Source: Colocasia esculenta (taxonomy: Eukaryota > Streptophyta > Magnoliopsida > Alismatales > Araceae). Taken from it: 64,000 nt of DNA. This document shows positions 11,187 to 23,039 of this stretch, piece by piece. The notes under the pieces are model-generated. The model had not been told where the DNA came from and ran no database searches. It worked only from the letters and a program-made list of their open reading frames with translations. The stretch is taken from contig CM024758.1 of the NCBI GenBank assembly GCA_014218235.1, forward strand, positions 103,639,698-103,703,697, written 5' to 3'. Numbering within the stretch: the stretch's first letter is position 1; each line of letters starts with the position of its first letter. Position numbers and translations under genes: made by a program.

Positions 11187-11856
11187 TCTTCTTTTTCTTA
11201 TTTACTTTGAAATGGACGTCCTTAATTACATCATAGTAAATGTTTCCCCATTTTCCATTACAGTGTAATATTGCTTGCCTATATAATAGAAAAGTAGAGA
11301 AACTATTTACTTCTGTACATTTTTCCCATACGGTTGCTTTGCCCCCATGATCATATGGTTTTGACAACGATGCTCTCTTGGTCCTCCCAGGATTGCTCAT
11401 TAATCTATCAGAGGCCGATTAATGCATTTGAAGTAATAGAATTACAAGTTTTTCCCCTTTTTGTCCATGTTGTCTTCCTTGAAGGCCATAGATTTTAGTC
11501 TGACAGATTTTGTGAAGCCTGGTTAGTTATGGAAACCACCTAAATCTGTTTTTTCTCGTGAACTTTCTTATCTTCTAGTTTGGAATGACATGTTATCTCT
11601 TTTCTTTTATTTGTTTCCAAAAACTCAGATGTTACCTTGCCTTGCCTGGCATGTTAAACAGGTATTAAACCCTTGAGAGAGGATTATTATTGCATGTTAG
11701 AATGCCTCAGTTATTATATTCTATTTGAGGGCACAACCTTTTGGTTTAGGACTTCGGAAAATTTTCAAGGATGTCTTCTTTTTGTCTTCTTGTTTGTGTT
11801 TATTCATGTATCCTATATGTTTGGTTTTCATTTCTTGTTATTGATTGTATTACCAG

Positions 11857-12047
11857 ATTCAATTGTTAGCAGATCTCAACCTAAAAAAGGCACCTCAACT
11901 GGTTGAGTTGGTGGATGACAGTAAGGTAGAAAACATCATTCACTAGCCCTTTTCTACTTTGTTTAGTCAGTTGGAAAATATTGTACTTTGCTTCTCTTTT
12001 AAATTGGGCAGGATATGAAGGAGCTAATGAGCTTAGCACAAGAAAAG
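11857..12047 (+). pseudogene. Two small exon-like fragments of an unrecognised gene
   Basis: The piece 11857-11925 lies between an AG acceptor and a GT donor and encodes IQLLADLNLKKAPQLVELVD plus DSK. The piece 12012-12047, after GGGCAG, encodes DMKELMSLAQEK before GT. Both are phase 0 and would join in frame, which supports real exons. I do not recognise the protein. The surrounding sequence (11187-11856 and 12048-13280) looks intronic, AT-rich and without supported ORFs. Confidence 0.4.
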
Positions 12048-13329
12048 GTTTTACTTTGATAGATGAATTTCCATCTTAAGAAAGCAGGCAATAAGAAACC
12101 CATAAACAACTTTTCTTCTGACGTGAAGATAACATTACCAGAAGTTTCTTAACCATAATCATGCAAAATACATTTTCCATGTAATGCAAGATTGTTGCTT
12201 CCATCCTCTGGCTTATTGACACTCAAGTAGCCTTTTCTCAGAATTGTCCCATTCTTGGTAAGTTTCACTGGTCATACTCCTTTTGGAAGTATACAGTTGC
12301 CAGATCATTTTATATAATTTTCTGTTACATTCCCTTGAATTTATAGATTAACTCGGTCTAATATAAGGTGCAAATTCTACTGGCAAATTGAATACCTTGA
12401 ATTCTCTGAATGGAAACAGAAGGGTGCATTTAAGCATTTAGGTAATCTAAATCCAACTAGTTGATCCCTTATGGAATGTCTTGTGGTAGTGTTCAGAGGA
12501 GAGGTGATTTCCTCTGCACTGAACCATCATACCTTGGCAGCCAATTAATGCCAAAGTAATGCCTAATGGGTCCTTGGCCTCATTCCATCAGGAAGCTCCT
12601 TGATGTCTCTAGTCCACCTGTGTCAGATGGGTCTGCTCACTGTTTCTTGTCCAATGCATATTTTCTTAAGAATTGCCTTGCTACCTTAAGTGTTCCAATC
12701 AAGTGGTCATTGTCTTGCATATTTTTTAGCAAATTGTATGTTTGATAAACCCCCGTGACATGAAAAGGCATGTTTGATCAAGCTGGAAACGAGAAATGAT
12801 TTTCTTGCATGTGTAGTTCTGGTTACCATTATTCTAAGTTGTAGTTTAGATTTTTTCTTCATGGCTTACAAGTCTTTGCAAATCAGTATGTCTAGTCGAT
12901 ATGCATTTGGCCCAGTTTGTCACATGGATGATACTATGATTTGGAATAAACAGTAATTTATATATCCAGCTGGCTAGCATTGATCTCAAATTAGTGAATG
13001 CAGAGTTCTAGTACAACATGTAGAATGAGTATATAATGCTGCACAAGCTAGTCTAATACTGATTAAGTACTTTACTGCTGAGTAGGCTCTGTGTTAACAT
13101 ACACCCTCATATTTCTGTTTGTAATGATTGAACTTGCAGGTGACTTCATCTGGCTTTACAAAGAAAGACAACAATTTGACATGTATGGCTCATTGTTAAT
13201 CAACATAGGCATTAGAGAATTTTACTCTTTCTAGACATTAGAAGTATGTTATACTGTTGTGTAAAAAAAAAAGGAATTATTGAATGTTAGTGTTAAGTCA
13301 AAGCACTATGGACGTGCAAGGAGCAAGGA

Positions 13330-13697
13330 GCAGAAATTTTGCTAAAGTAGTTGATTATTTTTTAGCAAAGATTATGATGTTGTTAGCCCTCCATATACAC
13401 CAGGATTGTGAGGTCTCAGGTTCAGATTTCACTAGGATCATCAGCAATAGGTTGGTGTCTATAATGCCTAGACTGATTTCTGTGGAACAAGGTGCTCTTA
13501 TTAAAGGGAGATATATTGTGGAAAATATAGCTCTTGCGCAAGAGATGGTTCATGAGCTTGGCAGGAAAACTAGGGGAAATAATGTAATGTTCAAACTGGA
13601 TATGGCTAAGGCTTATGATCGCATGGAGTGGTCCAATTGCCCTTGTTTATTTATTATTGCTGAGGAGGCATTGAGTAGGTCTTTGAAGATGGTTTGA
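13330..13697 (+). pseudogene. LINE (non-LTR) reverse transcriptase fragment
   Basis: The frame contains FTRIISNRLVSIMPRLISVE, QGALIKGRYIVENIALAQEM and VMFKLDMAKAYDRMEWS, which are the fingers and motif A (D of KLDMAKAYD) of plant L1-like RTs. It then jumps directly to CLFIIAEEALSRSL, the segment that follows the motif B region in intact RTs, so the part between motif A and motif B is deleted. No FADD motif, endonuclease or poly-A tail is seen. It lies inside the CACTA element. Confidence 0.75.
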
Positions 13698-14424
13698 TTG
13701 ACTGGTTTGCTGGTTTACCATCATGTTCACCATCTTTTTCAAGGAACTATGGATCTTATTTCCATTCCACCTATACATGCTCTTTTATGTTCTATGTTCC
13801 ATTTAGAATCTCTAAGACAAATTTGTGGGGCTTTGAACATATGGTACATGTTCCTGCCCAAATCTTACAGATATGTTTCCATGGTTTACATGAAGTACTG
13901 CAAATTGGTGCTTGTCTTATTTACACATTTTTTTGAGTTAGTTGAGAAATATGGACTCAGAAATGTTTCTTTAAATTCTTGCAGATATTCAGTGATCTAA
14001 AAGCTCAGATTTTATCTTCACAGGTATCTTCTTTAGATGGTTTTCATTCTTATAGAATGTCATATCACCCTCTTTTTACTTTTTCATTGTGATGCTATTG
14101 TCAAAGACATCATACTTCATCCCAGATAGAGGCTGTGCAAGAGTTGGGGAAGCACATGGGCTTGATGTTATTCCAGATTGCCGTAGAAACTTAAGAAACA
14201 TGAAAGGAAGAGAAATGAGATGAGGTGTGGGAAAAAAGAGAGATGGAGAGAACTTGGAGTGTCTTATTAGGTTAGATGCTCATACAAAGACTTATCCAGA
14301 ATATAACTGATATATATACATGAACATATTTCAGTTTTCTTTACATTTCCTGTGATAGATTGATGATTTAATTCGTTATGCATCTTAGATTTGATTTCTT
14401 TTCCTGTTAATGACATTTGGCCAG

Positions 14425-14510
14425 GGATTTAATGTTACTAATAGAGATTTAGATGACTTTTTTGGCGGACCTGCTTTTCTTGCATGGGCACGTATGGCGA
14501 ACTTACATGG
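14425..14510 (+). pseudogene. NAGLU: Single exon of alpha-N-acetylglucosaminidase, captured
   Basis: The 86-bp piece follows TTGGCCAG and ends at ATGG before GTATGT. It encodes GFNVTNRDLDDFFGGPAFLA then WARMANLHG. The FF.GPAFLAW.RM.NLH signature is characteristic of the NAGLU family (glycoside hydrolase family 89), a lysosomal or vacuolar enzyme that cleaves terminal N-acetyl-glucosamine. No other NAGLU exon could be recognised nearby. As with the VSR and aminopeptidase pieces, an exon with its splice sites was captured in a CACTA element on the same strand. Confidence 0.75.
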
Positions 14511-15543
14511 GTATGTAACAGAGTTCAAAAATTAAGCATGTTTAGTTTCCATTACATTTTTTAAAGTTGAACTTAAGGATGTTTTCTTTGCACAAAGTTA
14601 CAACATAATGTGTTTTTATTATCCCCTTGCCAGTCTAATTGTATGTTTTAAGAGTAAGCATTGTTGTTATGATTTTGCCATTTTTATTATCCCCTTACAC
14701 CAATTTTTTCTTAATCCAAACTAACCCAAGCCATTCTTATAAGCCAAACAAAACCAACCCAGGTAATTGAAAATGGATGAAACCTTCTTTTTTTTGTTTG
14801 GTTCGGATCATTTATTTTGGGGTGTTTCCTTTTGCTGTGTTTTTCTGGGGTGGCTATTGGTTGAGGGGAGCACCGCCACTGCCATGCCCAGGCTCAGGGC
14901 TTAAGGTTTCAAGGCCTTTGAAGGGGAGTCCATGCACAGTCAAATCTTTCTTTTTGACCCGCATGCACAGATCACTCTCCAAGACAGATGCATTAAATGA
15001 GACTTTGGGATCCCATAAAGGACAGGTTGACAGTGGTATCCTGGGGAGCTTCCAGCAAACTCCCCACATGGCACATACACTTTGGAAGTGTTGGGTATGG
15101 TGTTAGGACTTTTGGGTTTTTATTTTCAGGTTAAATGGGTCGGTCTGGGTTTCCAAACTTAGAATCAAACCAACCTGTTGAATTCTACCTCGTGTTGGCT
15201 GAGGTCATTGAATTCTACTTGTTGAATTCACTAAAGGAGCTCACTCAAAATTCCACATTCTCCTAGGGCTGTTCATTAATCAGGCTAACCTGATGAACCG
15301 ACCTGACCTGAGCCGAAAATCTCAGTTTGGCTCAGTTTCATCTTTTCCTTTGCTCATGGCCTATCCTTTTGAAATCATTCTGGAAGCATATTTCAGTTTT
15401 GCATATTTCAGTTTGTTTTTGTTTCAGTTTCCTTTGTTTTTATTTCAGTTTTGCATATTTCAGTTGTTTTTGTTTAAGGTTTTTTTTTTACATAAAGTTT
15501 CCAACATAAATATGTTTATGACAATTGTTCCACTTTGTTGTAG

Positions 15544-15912
15544 GCCAAGAATGATGGTAAGTGTGCTCCATCTGCACACGTGGATGTGCATATGACCAGT
15601 GCAGTTGAGGGACAGGTTGTAGATCAAGATGTAAAGTGCATTATAGATTGTGGAGATGTAAGCAAGGTATAGTCAACTTTTATTACTTTTTCAAGTTATA
15701 CTTATACATGCTCAATATTTTTTTATATGTTTGGATTTTTCATCAGCACAGAAATTGAAAAGGTAGTCATGGGCCGCAAAATAGGCACTGAGTACTGTGA
15801 GGTATCAATCACCAATACTCAAAGGCCAAGCACATCATTATTTGTTAAGGATCAATTTAGGAAAAGGTTGAGTGATGCTCTCGGAAGCCACATTTTATGG
15901 TTAAAGGACTAT
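15544..15912 (+). pseudogene. Tnp1/En/Spm-like CACTA protein remnant
   Basis: Exon-like pieces 15544-15666 and 15747-15912 have AG and GT borders. They encode VVDQDVKCIIDCGDVSK and then MGRKIGTEYCEVSITN, followed by LSDALGSHILWLKDYV. This pattern (G.ILG.EYCEV... then a DA...I.W motif) resembles the Tnp1/En/Spm-like domain that accompanies CACTA transposases; a DUF8039-type domain is the alternative. The phases of the two pieces do not match, so it is decayed. It is probably the element's own gene rather than a captured one. A further piece may start at 16002 after TTTTTTCAG. Confidence 0.5.
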
Positions 15913-16089
15913 GTAAGTAGTTAAATATTTCTTCCAATTTAACATTTCTTCCTATGTCTTCAATTTGGTAACTTTTAGCCTTGTATGATCTATTTTTTCA
16001 GGTTATGGTCCATCCATGATGCTGCTTGGTTTCGACTTCATGTTGACTAACATTGCTGGACTACACACATTGACTATATGCATGAACAT

Positions 16090-16245
16090 TGCTAGACGAA
16101 CTTTTTATTTTGATATACACTGGCCCTTTTTGTCGAGACAGACTTTTTATTTTGAGATACACTTAACTTTTTTTTAAAGTAGACTTTTTATTTTGAAATA
16201 CACACATGGCCTTTTTTTTTTTGAAGCAAACTTTTTATTTTGTAT
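16090..16245. repeat. Degenerate short tandem repeat near the CACTA right end
   Basis: Four copies of ACTTTTTATTTTG followed by A(G/T/A)ATACAC occur at roughly 45-bp spacing. No gene is present from 16030 to 16850. Confidence 0.6.
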
Positions 16246-16849
16246 ATGGAGGTCATGTGCTTGTATATGGTTGCCATGGGCCTTTACTGGAAATGCCCTC
16301 TTATATATGGACATGCTTACTTGATATACAGAGGCCATGTGTGTATGGATGCTAATATGCTTTGTTCTTTCTTGTTATGGATGCTAGATCTTATATTGTT
16401 TCAAGAAAATATGAAAACTGTGAACTGCAGGGTCAGTTGTACTTAGATGGATTTGTATATGTCTTCTTGTGTAGAATGTCACTCAAATGACATGTCAGGT
16501 GATGTCTTACCACAACTTTCTGTGAATTTAATTTTGATAAACGCACGTTCTTATCATTTTGGTCGTCTCTTCGTCTGTTCATGTATAATCTTTCTGGAGA
16601 AGTGGATTCTATAGGGTGTCTGGCCGCCTGTACAAACAATAGTGGTTTCTCCCATCCCAGTTCTTATCATGTGTTCTTAATTGTGTGGTTGCAATGCTGG
16701 GTGTTTCAAGCCATTGCTTTTTCTCTAGGAAAACAAAGAACCCTGTGTGCGCAGGTCGTTTGGTGCATATGGGTTTTTTAGAGCTCTGGCATATATCCAT
16801 GGTATCTATATTACATGTTTACATCAGATATGGACAGATATTTATTTTA

Positions 16850-17246
16850 TATTTGTAAAAAAAAAAAAACTCTACACCTACGATTTTTAATATTCATGAC
16901 TAAATATCATTACTTACAATATCGTAAAACCATAAGTATATTATATTGTAACATCTCAAAAAAGGTATTACTACGGTTATGAAACCATAAGTATAGATGG
17001 CAATACCTATAGTTTTTAAAAAATTTTACCTATGCTTTTTATAAGTCTTTACCTACGGTTAGTATTTGTATGAATAACCCGATATATACCTACGATTATT
17101 TTTCTGTGGGTATAGTCTTTAGTCACGGGCGCATGCGTGTCGGATTCAAACCGTAGCACTTTCCGTAGGTAAAGGGTTTTACCTTCGGTTTTGTGGCCTA
17201 TACCTACGGTTATTATGCGAAGCTATAGGTCATTTTTTTTGTAGTG
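16850..17246. repeat. Right subterminal and terminal repeat region of the CACTA element
   Basis: Holds many copies of a TACCTACGGTT-like motif in both orientations (for example near 17050, 17090, 17160 and 17200) and ends TTTTTTTTGTAGTG. The array matches that of the left end and marks the transposase binding region. Confidence 0.75.
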
Positions 17247-18361
17247 TCACCTCCACTATCACCTTGGATATGAACAACATCCTTAGGAGGTGGGGCATTA
17301 ACATCCTCGCCATTCATGCCAAAAGATACCACGAGGTCCACCTTGATTGGGCGGCCTTGGGGGCATTAGTAGAATTATGGCACCCTCAAACCCATACTTT
17401 CCTCTTCAAAACCTTTGATGCCACTATTTTATTGGAAAAGGTTGAGATTTTTCTAGGTTTGAAGCAGATGAAGCGGGGCGCGGAAGATGAGATGGCGGTC
17501 ATGCCAAGGGGCTACACGAGCAAGGGAGTGCTGGATAGCTTCATGGATGCGAGGGAGGCTCATGGTGTCCGGACCAAAAAAGGTATCAACTTGCAAAAGA
17601 TGGCGGCGTGGACCATGAGGGAGTTGCCACGGGCAGGGGATGGCGAGAGGTTAGAACAGGTGATGAGGGGATTTGCCATCTACATGGTAGGTGCGCTCCT
17701 CTTCCCCTCTATCAACAATACTTTGGAAGAGGATCAGCTTGGCGCGGTGTGCGCCATTTGGGAAGGTGAGAGGTTGGGACCGGTGGTGCTAGCCTTTCTT
17801 TATAGAGGATTGACGGTGGCGAGCTTGGGTAGGCCTCCATATGGTTCGATGCTTTTATTTACTTGCTGGACTGACCTACACTTCAAGTTTGATGTTAACA
17901 ACGAAGTTTCTAGCTCGTCTCGTATCTTTTCCAAGAGTCTACTTAAGCATTTGGACAACATCGTTGGCCTGGAAGGGCACGTCGCTAATCGGGTGCCACA
18001 ACTTAAAACACGGGTAGATTGGCGTGATTACTTCCGAGACATGCCGGGAACGCGTTTACTTTTATTCCAGCGCCACTCTTTACCAGGGGACCTACGAACC
18101 AAGCTAGCACCTGGTGTGGACTTGCAGTTGATTGGGGCATTCAAGTTTGTCCTTTACAACCCACACCATTGTCTCCCTCAACTTGGACTTCCACGGCGCA
18201 ACATTGAAGGGCCGTCTCACCTCTTGCCGATCAAAAGGTGGGATATCGGCACAAACAATGATGGCGAGGAGGCACACACAATTAAAGCGTTGTGGAAGGT
18301 GTGCTCCTTTAGGAGGCTGGTCCCAAATGTAGAGGAGGTTGAGAATGACTGGATGATTTAA

Positions 18362-19031
18362 GCAAGGGAACTTGGGAAATTATGGCCCAAAGTGGCCGTC
18401 TGCAAACTACGTGATTGAATCTTTAATGAAAATCGTATCGTCTCTTAACACAGCCAATAATGTCCCCTCAATGTGATTGCATCATCCAAACAGCTTGAAT
18501 TTCCTCCTCAGAATGAAGCCTCGGGTGGGTCCTTTAAAACGCGTCCAATGTAGACGCTGCAGATATCTTCTTGATCCGCGTCAACTTAAACCGCCGCCTT
18601 TTAATTAAATAGCATTCTCTGAATCTAACGCATTTCAGATTGTACTTCATATTTTCAAATATCGCGCACCTCAGAGTCTGTGCCAAGTAATTATGTTTCT
18701 CTGAATCGCGGCGGCTTTATCGGACGCCATTTACAGTGACGGCTCAAATTCGCGTCCACAGAAATGGACACGTCCAAATTTTCAAAACACGTGCCCTAAA
18801 GTCTGCACTGTGGTAATGATGGCTTTCTGAATCTCGGCGGCTTAGATGGACGCAATTAAAGAAGCTCATCCAAATTTGCGTCTGCTGTACTGGACGCGAT
18901 TTCTAACTATGCCTGAGGGCGCCGGTTGCTCACCCTTTTGGCAGCCAGCGACTCGAGCCTCTCCCTTCTCCAATCTCCCTCTCCCTGATCTCTCAATCTC
19001 TCACTCTCCCCTCTCTCTACACCGGCCCACG
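18362..19031. other. Spacer between antisense genes a1 and a2 of element A
   Basis: No coding sequence is seen. It contains several copies of a GCGTC(C/T)...GGACGC inverted motif (around 18540, 18720, 18770, 18840 and 18878-18902) and, from 18955, a pyrimidine-rich run of CTCTCCC type just before the a2 start. The run looks like a plant 5' untranslated region. Confidence 0.5.
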
Positions 19032-21955
19032 ATGAAGAAGGCGGCGGCAGCGCGACGAGGGGTCATCGGGGACCGAGGAAGCGACGACGCCGGCACCGGA
19101 AGGGGAAATGTCGAGCACCAGTTTTAGCGCGATGGTGGCCGAGATGCTCGCCGCCCTCGGCGAACTGGTGATCAAAATGGTAGAGGAGGCAGCGCCGGCA
19201 GTGGAGGAGGGCGGCGCAGCAGAGGTAATGGAGGAGGAGGAGGCGGAGGACGATTGGGCGGCGTGGAGGCGAGGGAGACTCGGCCGGGAGATCCCCCCTC
19301 AACCAGAAATGGTAAGTACTTCCAACCTTAGCTCTTTGGTTTTGAGGAGAGCAGATGAGGGGAAGCGTCGGTGTCAGGGAAGAAGGGGTGGGGTGAGTCG
19401 CGTCGGTCGCAGCCGATGTGGTCCGAAGCACTTAATCCTGACGGCTTTCAATTTTGAAAAGCGGCCAATGTAGCAGACGCATTTCAAGACTTTGAAATGC
19501 GGCTGCTGTATTGGACGCAATTTCAAAGGCTAACCGAGGGAGGAAAGTTTAGCTGATTTTGCACAACTTGGTCCTTTTAATGTATTTTTAACTTGTGTTG
19601 GCTTGTTTGTGCATTGTGCAGGGCATTATGAAGCCGAGGACAATGTGGCCCTCATGCTTGAGGCGTATCAGGGGTTCCTGGACATCCAAAGGGAGAGAGT
19701 CTGGGAGATGGGGTTCGGGCCGATCTTTGAGATCGAGCCCTTCTTCGTGGACAGCCGCATGATCTAGGCACTGAGGGAGAGGTGGGATAGAGTGAGTCGG
19801 GCCTTCCTCTTCCCCTGGGGGCACATGGTGCCGTCCTTGGAGGACGTGACCCGGATTACTGGACTACGGGTGGACGGGGAGGCAGTGACAGGGGTCACAT
19901 ACCCTGATTATATAGAGCATGTGGAGGATTTGCTGGGCTTGGAGCCCATATGGGAGGACGATCTCGGCGACTGGAGGATGGTCGGCCGAGTGGTGCTGTT
20001 GCAGACTCTAAGCCTCAGGGGAGTGAGGCAGAGGGCGGAGGAGACACTGTAGGAGTTCATGCAGCGGGTGGCGGGGCTGGCCAGGGCGGTCTATAGCCAG
20101 GACCCCAGGGATGAGGAGAGGGCGGATCGGAATCTGCGGAGGTTCCTGGTATTTTTCCTCGGCAAGATGCTGTTGACCACGAAGGGCGACGACATCCACT
20201 GCCGGTTCTTGGAGATACTAGAGGACCTGGAGAGGGTCGGCCAGTACGCTTGGGGTGCGGCCTTCCTGGCCCACACCTTTACCGACCTCTCCAGCAGCAC
20301 CGATAGAGAGACCACGGTGGGTGGATTTGTGCCCTTTCTCCAGATACAACCTTTGATTTTGAACCCCCTTTTTAATTTCTGCAATTAAATTACTACATTT
20401 TAAATTGTTTAGCCAAGACTAATCAGTACGTGTGTATGCAGGTGTGGAGTTATTATTACATCCCCCTGGGTAGGGCGACACAAGTGCGCCCCGACGCGGT
20501 GCCCCTTGCCCGGAGGTGGCTCCTGATGGTGACGACGACCATCTACTCCTTCCAACTCGACGTCCTCCGGGATTTCCCGGCCCTTCTGGTATGCACCACA
20601 TTTAATTCTTTTTCAATTCATGCATTTAATATAGGTTATCATGTGACTAACAAATGCATGTGCGCAGGTCGTGTGGCGGCCCTATGTGGGCCAGGGTGAC
20701 GAGGGCCAGCCGTGGGTCGAGAATGGCCGACTTTGGTTCGGGTGGGACCTTTGGGTCCACTGCCTAAACGAGATTGAGGCACTTCGCCTGTGGCTGGCTG
20801 CCCACACCGTCAGCCTGCATCAGGCGTGGCACGAGGAGACCGAGCCCCGGGGCATTGGGAGGAGGATGCAGGAGAAGGCGAAGATGGTGGACTGGCGTCT
20901 CTGCTTCCCAGAGCAGTACGCAGACTGGTAGCGGGGCGGCCAGCTCGTGGAGTCAGATGCCACTAACAGCCTCACCTACCTCCCACGCTTCTAGGAGGAG
21001 TGCAGGGGCCGTGACTTCATGAGGACAGCCAGAGTATGCACTTCTTACCTTTACATGCTTTCAATATGATATGCGTATCATTCTAACAATGTGTGTGCAT
21101 ATGCAGGATGCTCGGGATGACCTCATCGACACCCTCCGCGCCCAACTGGCATGTACAAAGGCACAGTTGGTCGAGGCATGGGAGGCTCTTGATGCATTGG
21201 TAATTGTAGAAAATTATACCTTTGCTTTTATTTGTCTTACCATATGCTGACCTGATCTTGGCTTTGTGTAGCACGCCGCCCAGATGACCATGGAGCGCAC
21301 CGATGCCGCAGGTGCCTCCTTGAGTAGGAGCGTACCCGACCTCTCTCTGGGAGCAGCTGGCGGTGGCAGTGGCTCAGGCGGAGGAGGCGGAGCGCGACCT
21401 CTCTGCACGGGTATGTAACTTAATCAGATGCTAACGTAAATTAAATTGCTATATACTTACCTGTGTCAGTTCTTCGTGCAGTCCGACGAGCTTCAGTGTG
21501 CGATCACGCGGGAGATGAGCACCCGTGCTGAGATGACTGAGCTATCTCAACCTGTCCGAGCTGCGGACGCAGGTCACCCAGCAGGACTCGGACTTGGCGT
21601 GGGAGGCTGTGGAGCTTCGCATCACGCTCTCCCTGGAGCGCCGGGACCACGATAGGCAGTAGGCCCGGTGAGACCAGAAGCGGGACCGTCTGACGCAGCA
21701 GGCCGTGGAGGCACATGCAAGTCTGGTCACCTCCGAGCGCCTGCTGAGGGAGGCGGAGGACCACTAGCGGTGGGAGCGCGAGCGTGCAGTGCGGGAGGGG
21801 CGATCCAGCGCCTACTCTGCGAGCTTCATTGCGACATCCTCTCAGTACGTGAGGAACGTCGAGGAGGGACGCGCCGCCCAGGGGTCGACTGGTTCCCGTG
21901 GCTCGGTCGGGCACTTCATGATGTACTCGGGGTGTGTCCCCCCCCCCCCCCCTTT
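19032..21955 (+). pseudogene. Antisense PMD gene a2 of element A, multi-exon
   Basis: Exon-intron structure is clear from GT/AG borders and from comparison with element B: exons about 19032-19311, 19622-20343, 20442-20588, 20668-21033, 21107-21199, 21272-21410 and 21482-21955. Exon 2 encodes the PMD core: LFPWGHMVPSLEDVTRITGL, RVDGEAVTGVTYPDY, NLRRFLVFFLGKMLLTTKGD and VGQYAWGAAFLAH. Exons 5-7 encode a long heptad-rich region consistent with a coiled coil. Stops interrupt it: TAG at about 19765 and 20050 in exon 2 and several later, mostly where CAG is expected. The donor after exon 2 reads AT where element B has GT. The start may be the ATG at 19032 (then a TAG at 19125) or 19108. It is antisense to gag-pol of its own element. 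Confidence 0.75.
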
Positions 21956-22261
21956 TTTTGGCCATATATATATGTGTCCTTGGCCTTGTTCCTCTTGTGT
22001 TATTCCTGAAATAATTGAACAAACAAGTTAATGTCTGCTCTGGCTCAACCCCTTGCATACAAATGGTCTTTGGCTTCATGGTCTTGTCAAGGGGCTGTGC
22101 CTTTATTAAAATGAGGTGAGAATAAAAGAACAACAACATGCAAGAGACGAATGTACAGAATTTACGTGTGTCATGCAAGCAAGTAGATGGTAAAAGATGA
22201 ATGTACATCTAACTACAAAATTTAAGTGTGTCATGCAAACAAGCAGAATTAAATATAGACA

Positions 22262-22740
22262 TGATGGGGCGTGGGATTTTAGATTTTGAAATATTCGCTT
22301 CCCCCCTTTTGTTTTTGTATTTGAAAATTTTCAATTTTTTTTAATTTGAAATGTTCGATTTTTTTTTTGAATTTTGAGGTATTTGATTTTTTTGTATTTT
22401 GAAAATATTCACATGATATTCTATTTTTTTATTTTGAGAATATCATTTTTTTTGGATTTTAGGGTATTCAATTTTTTGGATTTTAAAAATATTCAAAACT
22501 TTTTTGGATTTCGAGGATATTCAATTTTTTAGATTTTGAAAATATTCAATTTTTTTGGATTTTAAAAATATTCATTTTTTTTTTTGGATTTTGAGGATAT
22601 TCATTTCTTTTGGAGTTTGAGGATATTCATTTTTTTTATTATGAGGTATTCCATTTTTTTGGATTTTGAAGTATTTCATTTTTTGGATTTTGAGGTATTC
22701 CATTTTTTTGGATTTTGAAAATATTCCATTTTTTTTTGCT
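22262..22740. repeat. AT-rich degenerate minisatellite downstream of a2
   Basis: About 18 irregular units of 22-30 bp with the core TTTTTTTGGATTTTGAGG(A)TATTC. A similar, shorter array follows a2 in element B at 62420-62640, so it is part of the element. The stretch 21956-22261 before it holds no gene. Confidence 0.8.
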
Positions 22741-23039
22741 CTTGAGAATGAAAAGCTGCAACTCGGCGTGGTCTCTCCTTAAAAAGACACGCAGAACAAA
22801 GCGGATCCACTCTTAATTGGAAGAACGCGATACTTGGATCCTTTTGATTACTCAGCCACCATTAAGAGTTCATTAAATATTCTTGAGTGTGTTAGACAAA
22901 TGCTTGGATGTGCTCGAATGGTGCCTTCTCCCAAGGTGACCTTTGGTGCCATCTTCCTCAGTCGATCGTTACTTTGCCTTGACTCTAGGACATACCCGCG
23001 GGGGAGAAGGGAAGAAGTGTTTAGGAAGTCTGCCAATAG

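Larger units (their letters stand above)
7008..17246. mobile_element. CACTA (En/Spm-type) transposon, 10.2 kb, carrying captured gene fragments
   Basis: The left end is CACTACAACAAAT and the right end is TTTTTTTTGTAGTG, so the inverted termini are CACTACAA. A perfect 3-bp duplication TCA flanks it (7005-7007 and 17247-17249). Both are defining CACTA features. Subterminal repeats with the core CCTACGGTT or CCGTAGGTA fill the first and last few hundred bases. There is no intact transposase; only a Tnp1/En/Spm-like remnant at 15544-15912. Inside are an exon-1 fragment of a vacuolar sorting receptor, two exons of aminopeptidase P, one exon of alpha-N-acetylglucosaminidase, a LINE RT fragment and pieces I do not recognise. 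It is therefore non-autonomous and of Pack-CACTA type. Confidence 0.9.
6872..18361 (+). pseudogene. Antisense PMD gene a1 of element A, broken by the CACTA insertion
   Basis: The coding pieces are 6872-7007 and 17250-18361. Taking one copy of the TCA duplication, the frame runs open across the CACTA insertion site, so the transposon landed in an exon. The downstream piece encodes about 365 residues with ELWHPQTHTF followed by an F(L/M)xTFDATILLEKVEIFLGL-type segment, typical of plant mobile domain (PMD, MAIN/MAIL-like) proteins. The middle (DQLGAVCAIWEGERLG) and the VLYNPHH motif also match the copy in element B at 57640-58568. PMD proteins in plants include nuclear factors for gene silencing and genome stability; many others belong to transposons. 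A leader exon may end at 6756 before GTAAGT. The gene is antisense to gag-pol. The start codon is not resolved; stop TAA at 18359. Confidence 0.75.

Noticed and set aside
7967..14510. A genuine host gene with VSR, aminopeptidase P and NAGLU exons
   Set aside because: The pieces belong to three unrelated proteins, are each incomplete and frameshifted, and lie inside CACTA ends with a matching target duplication.
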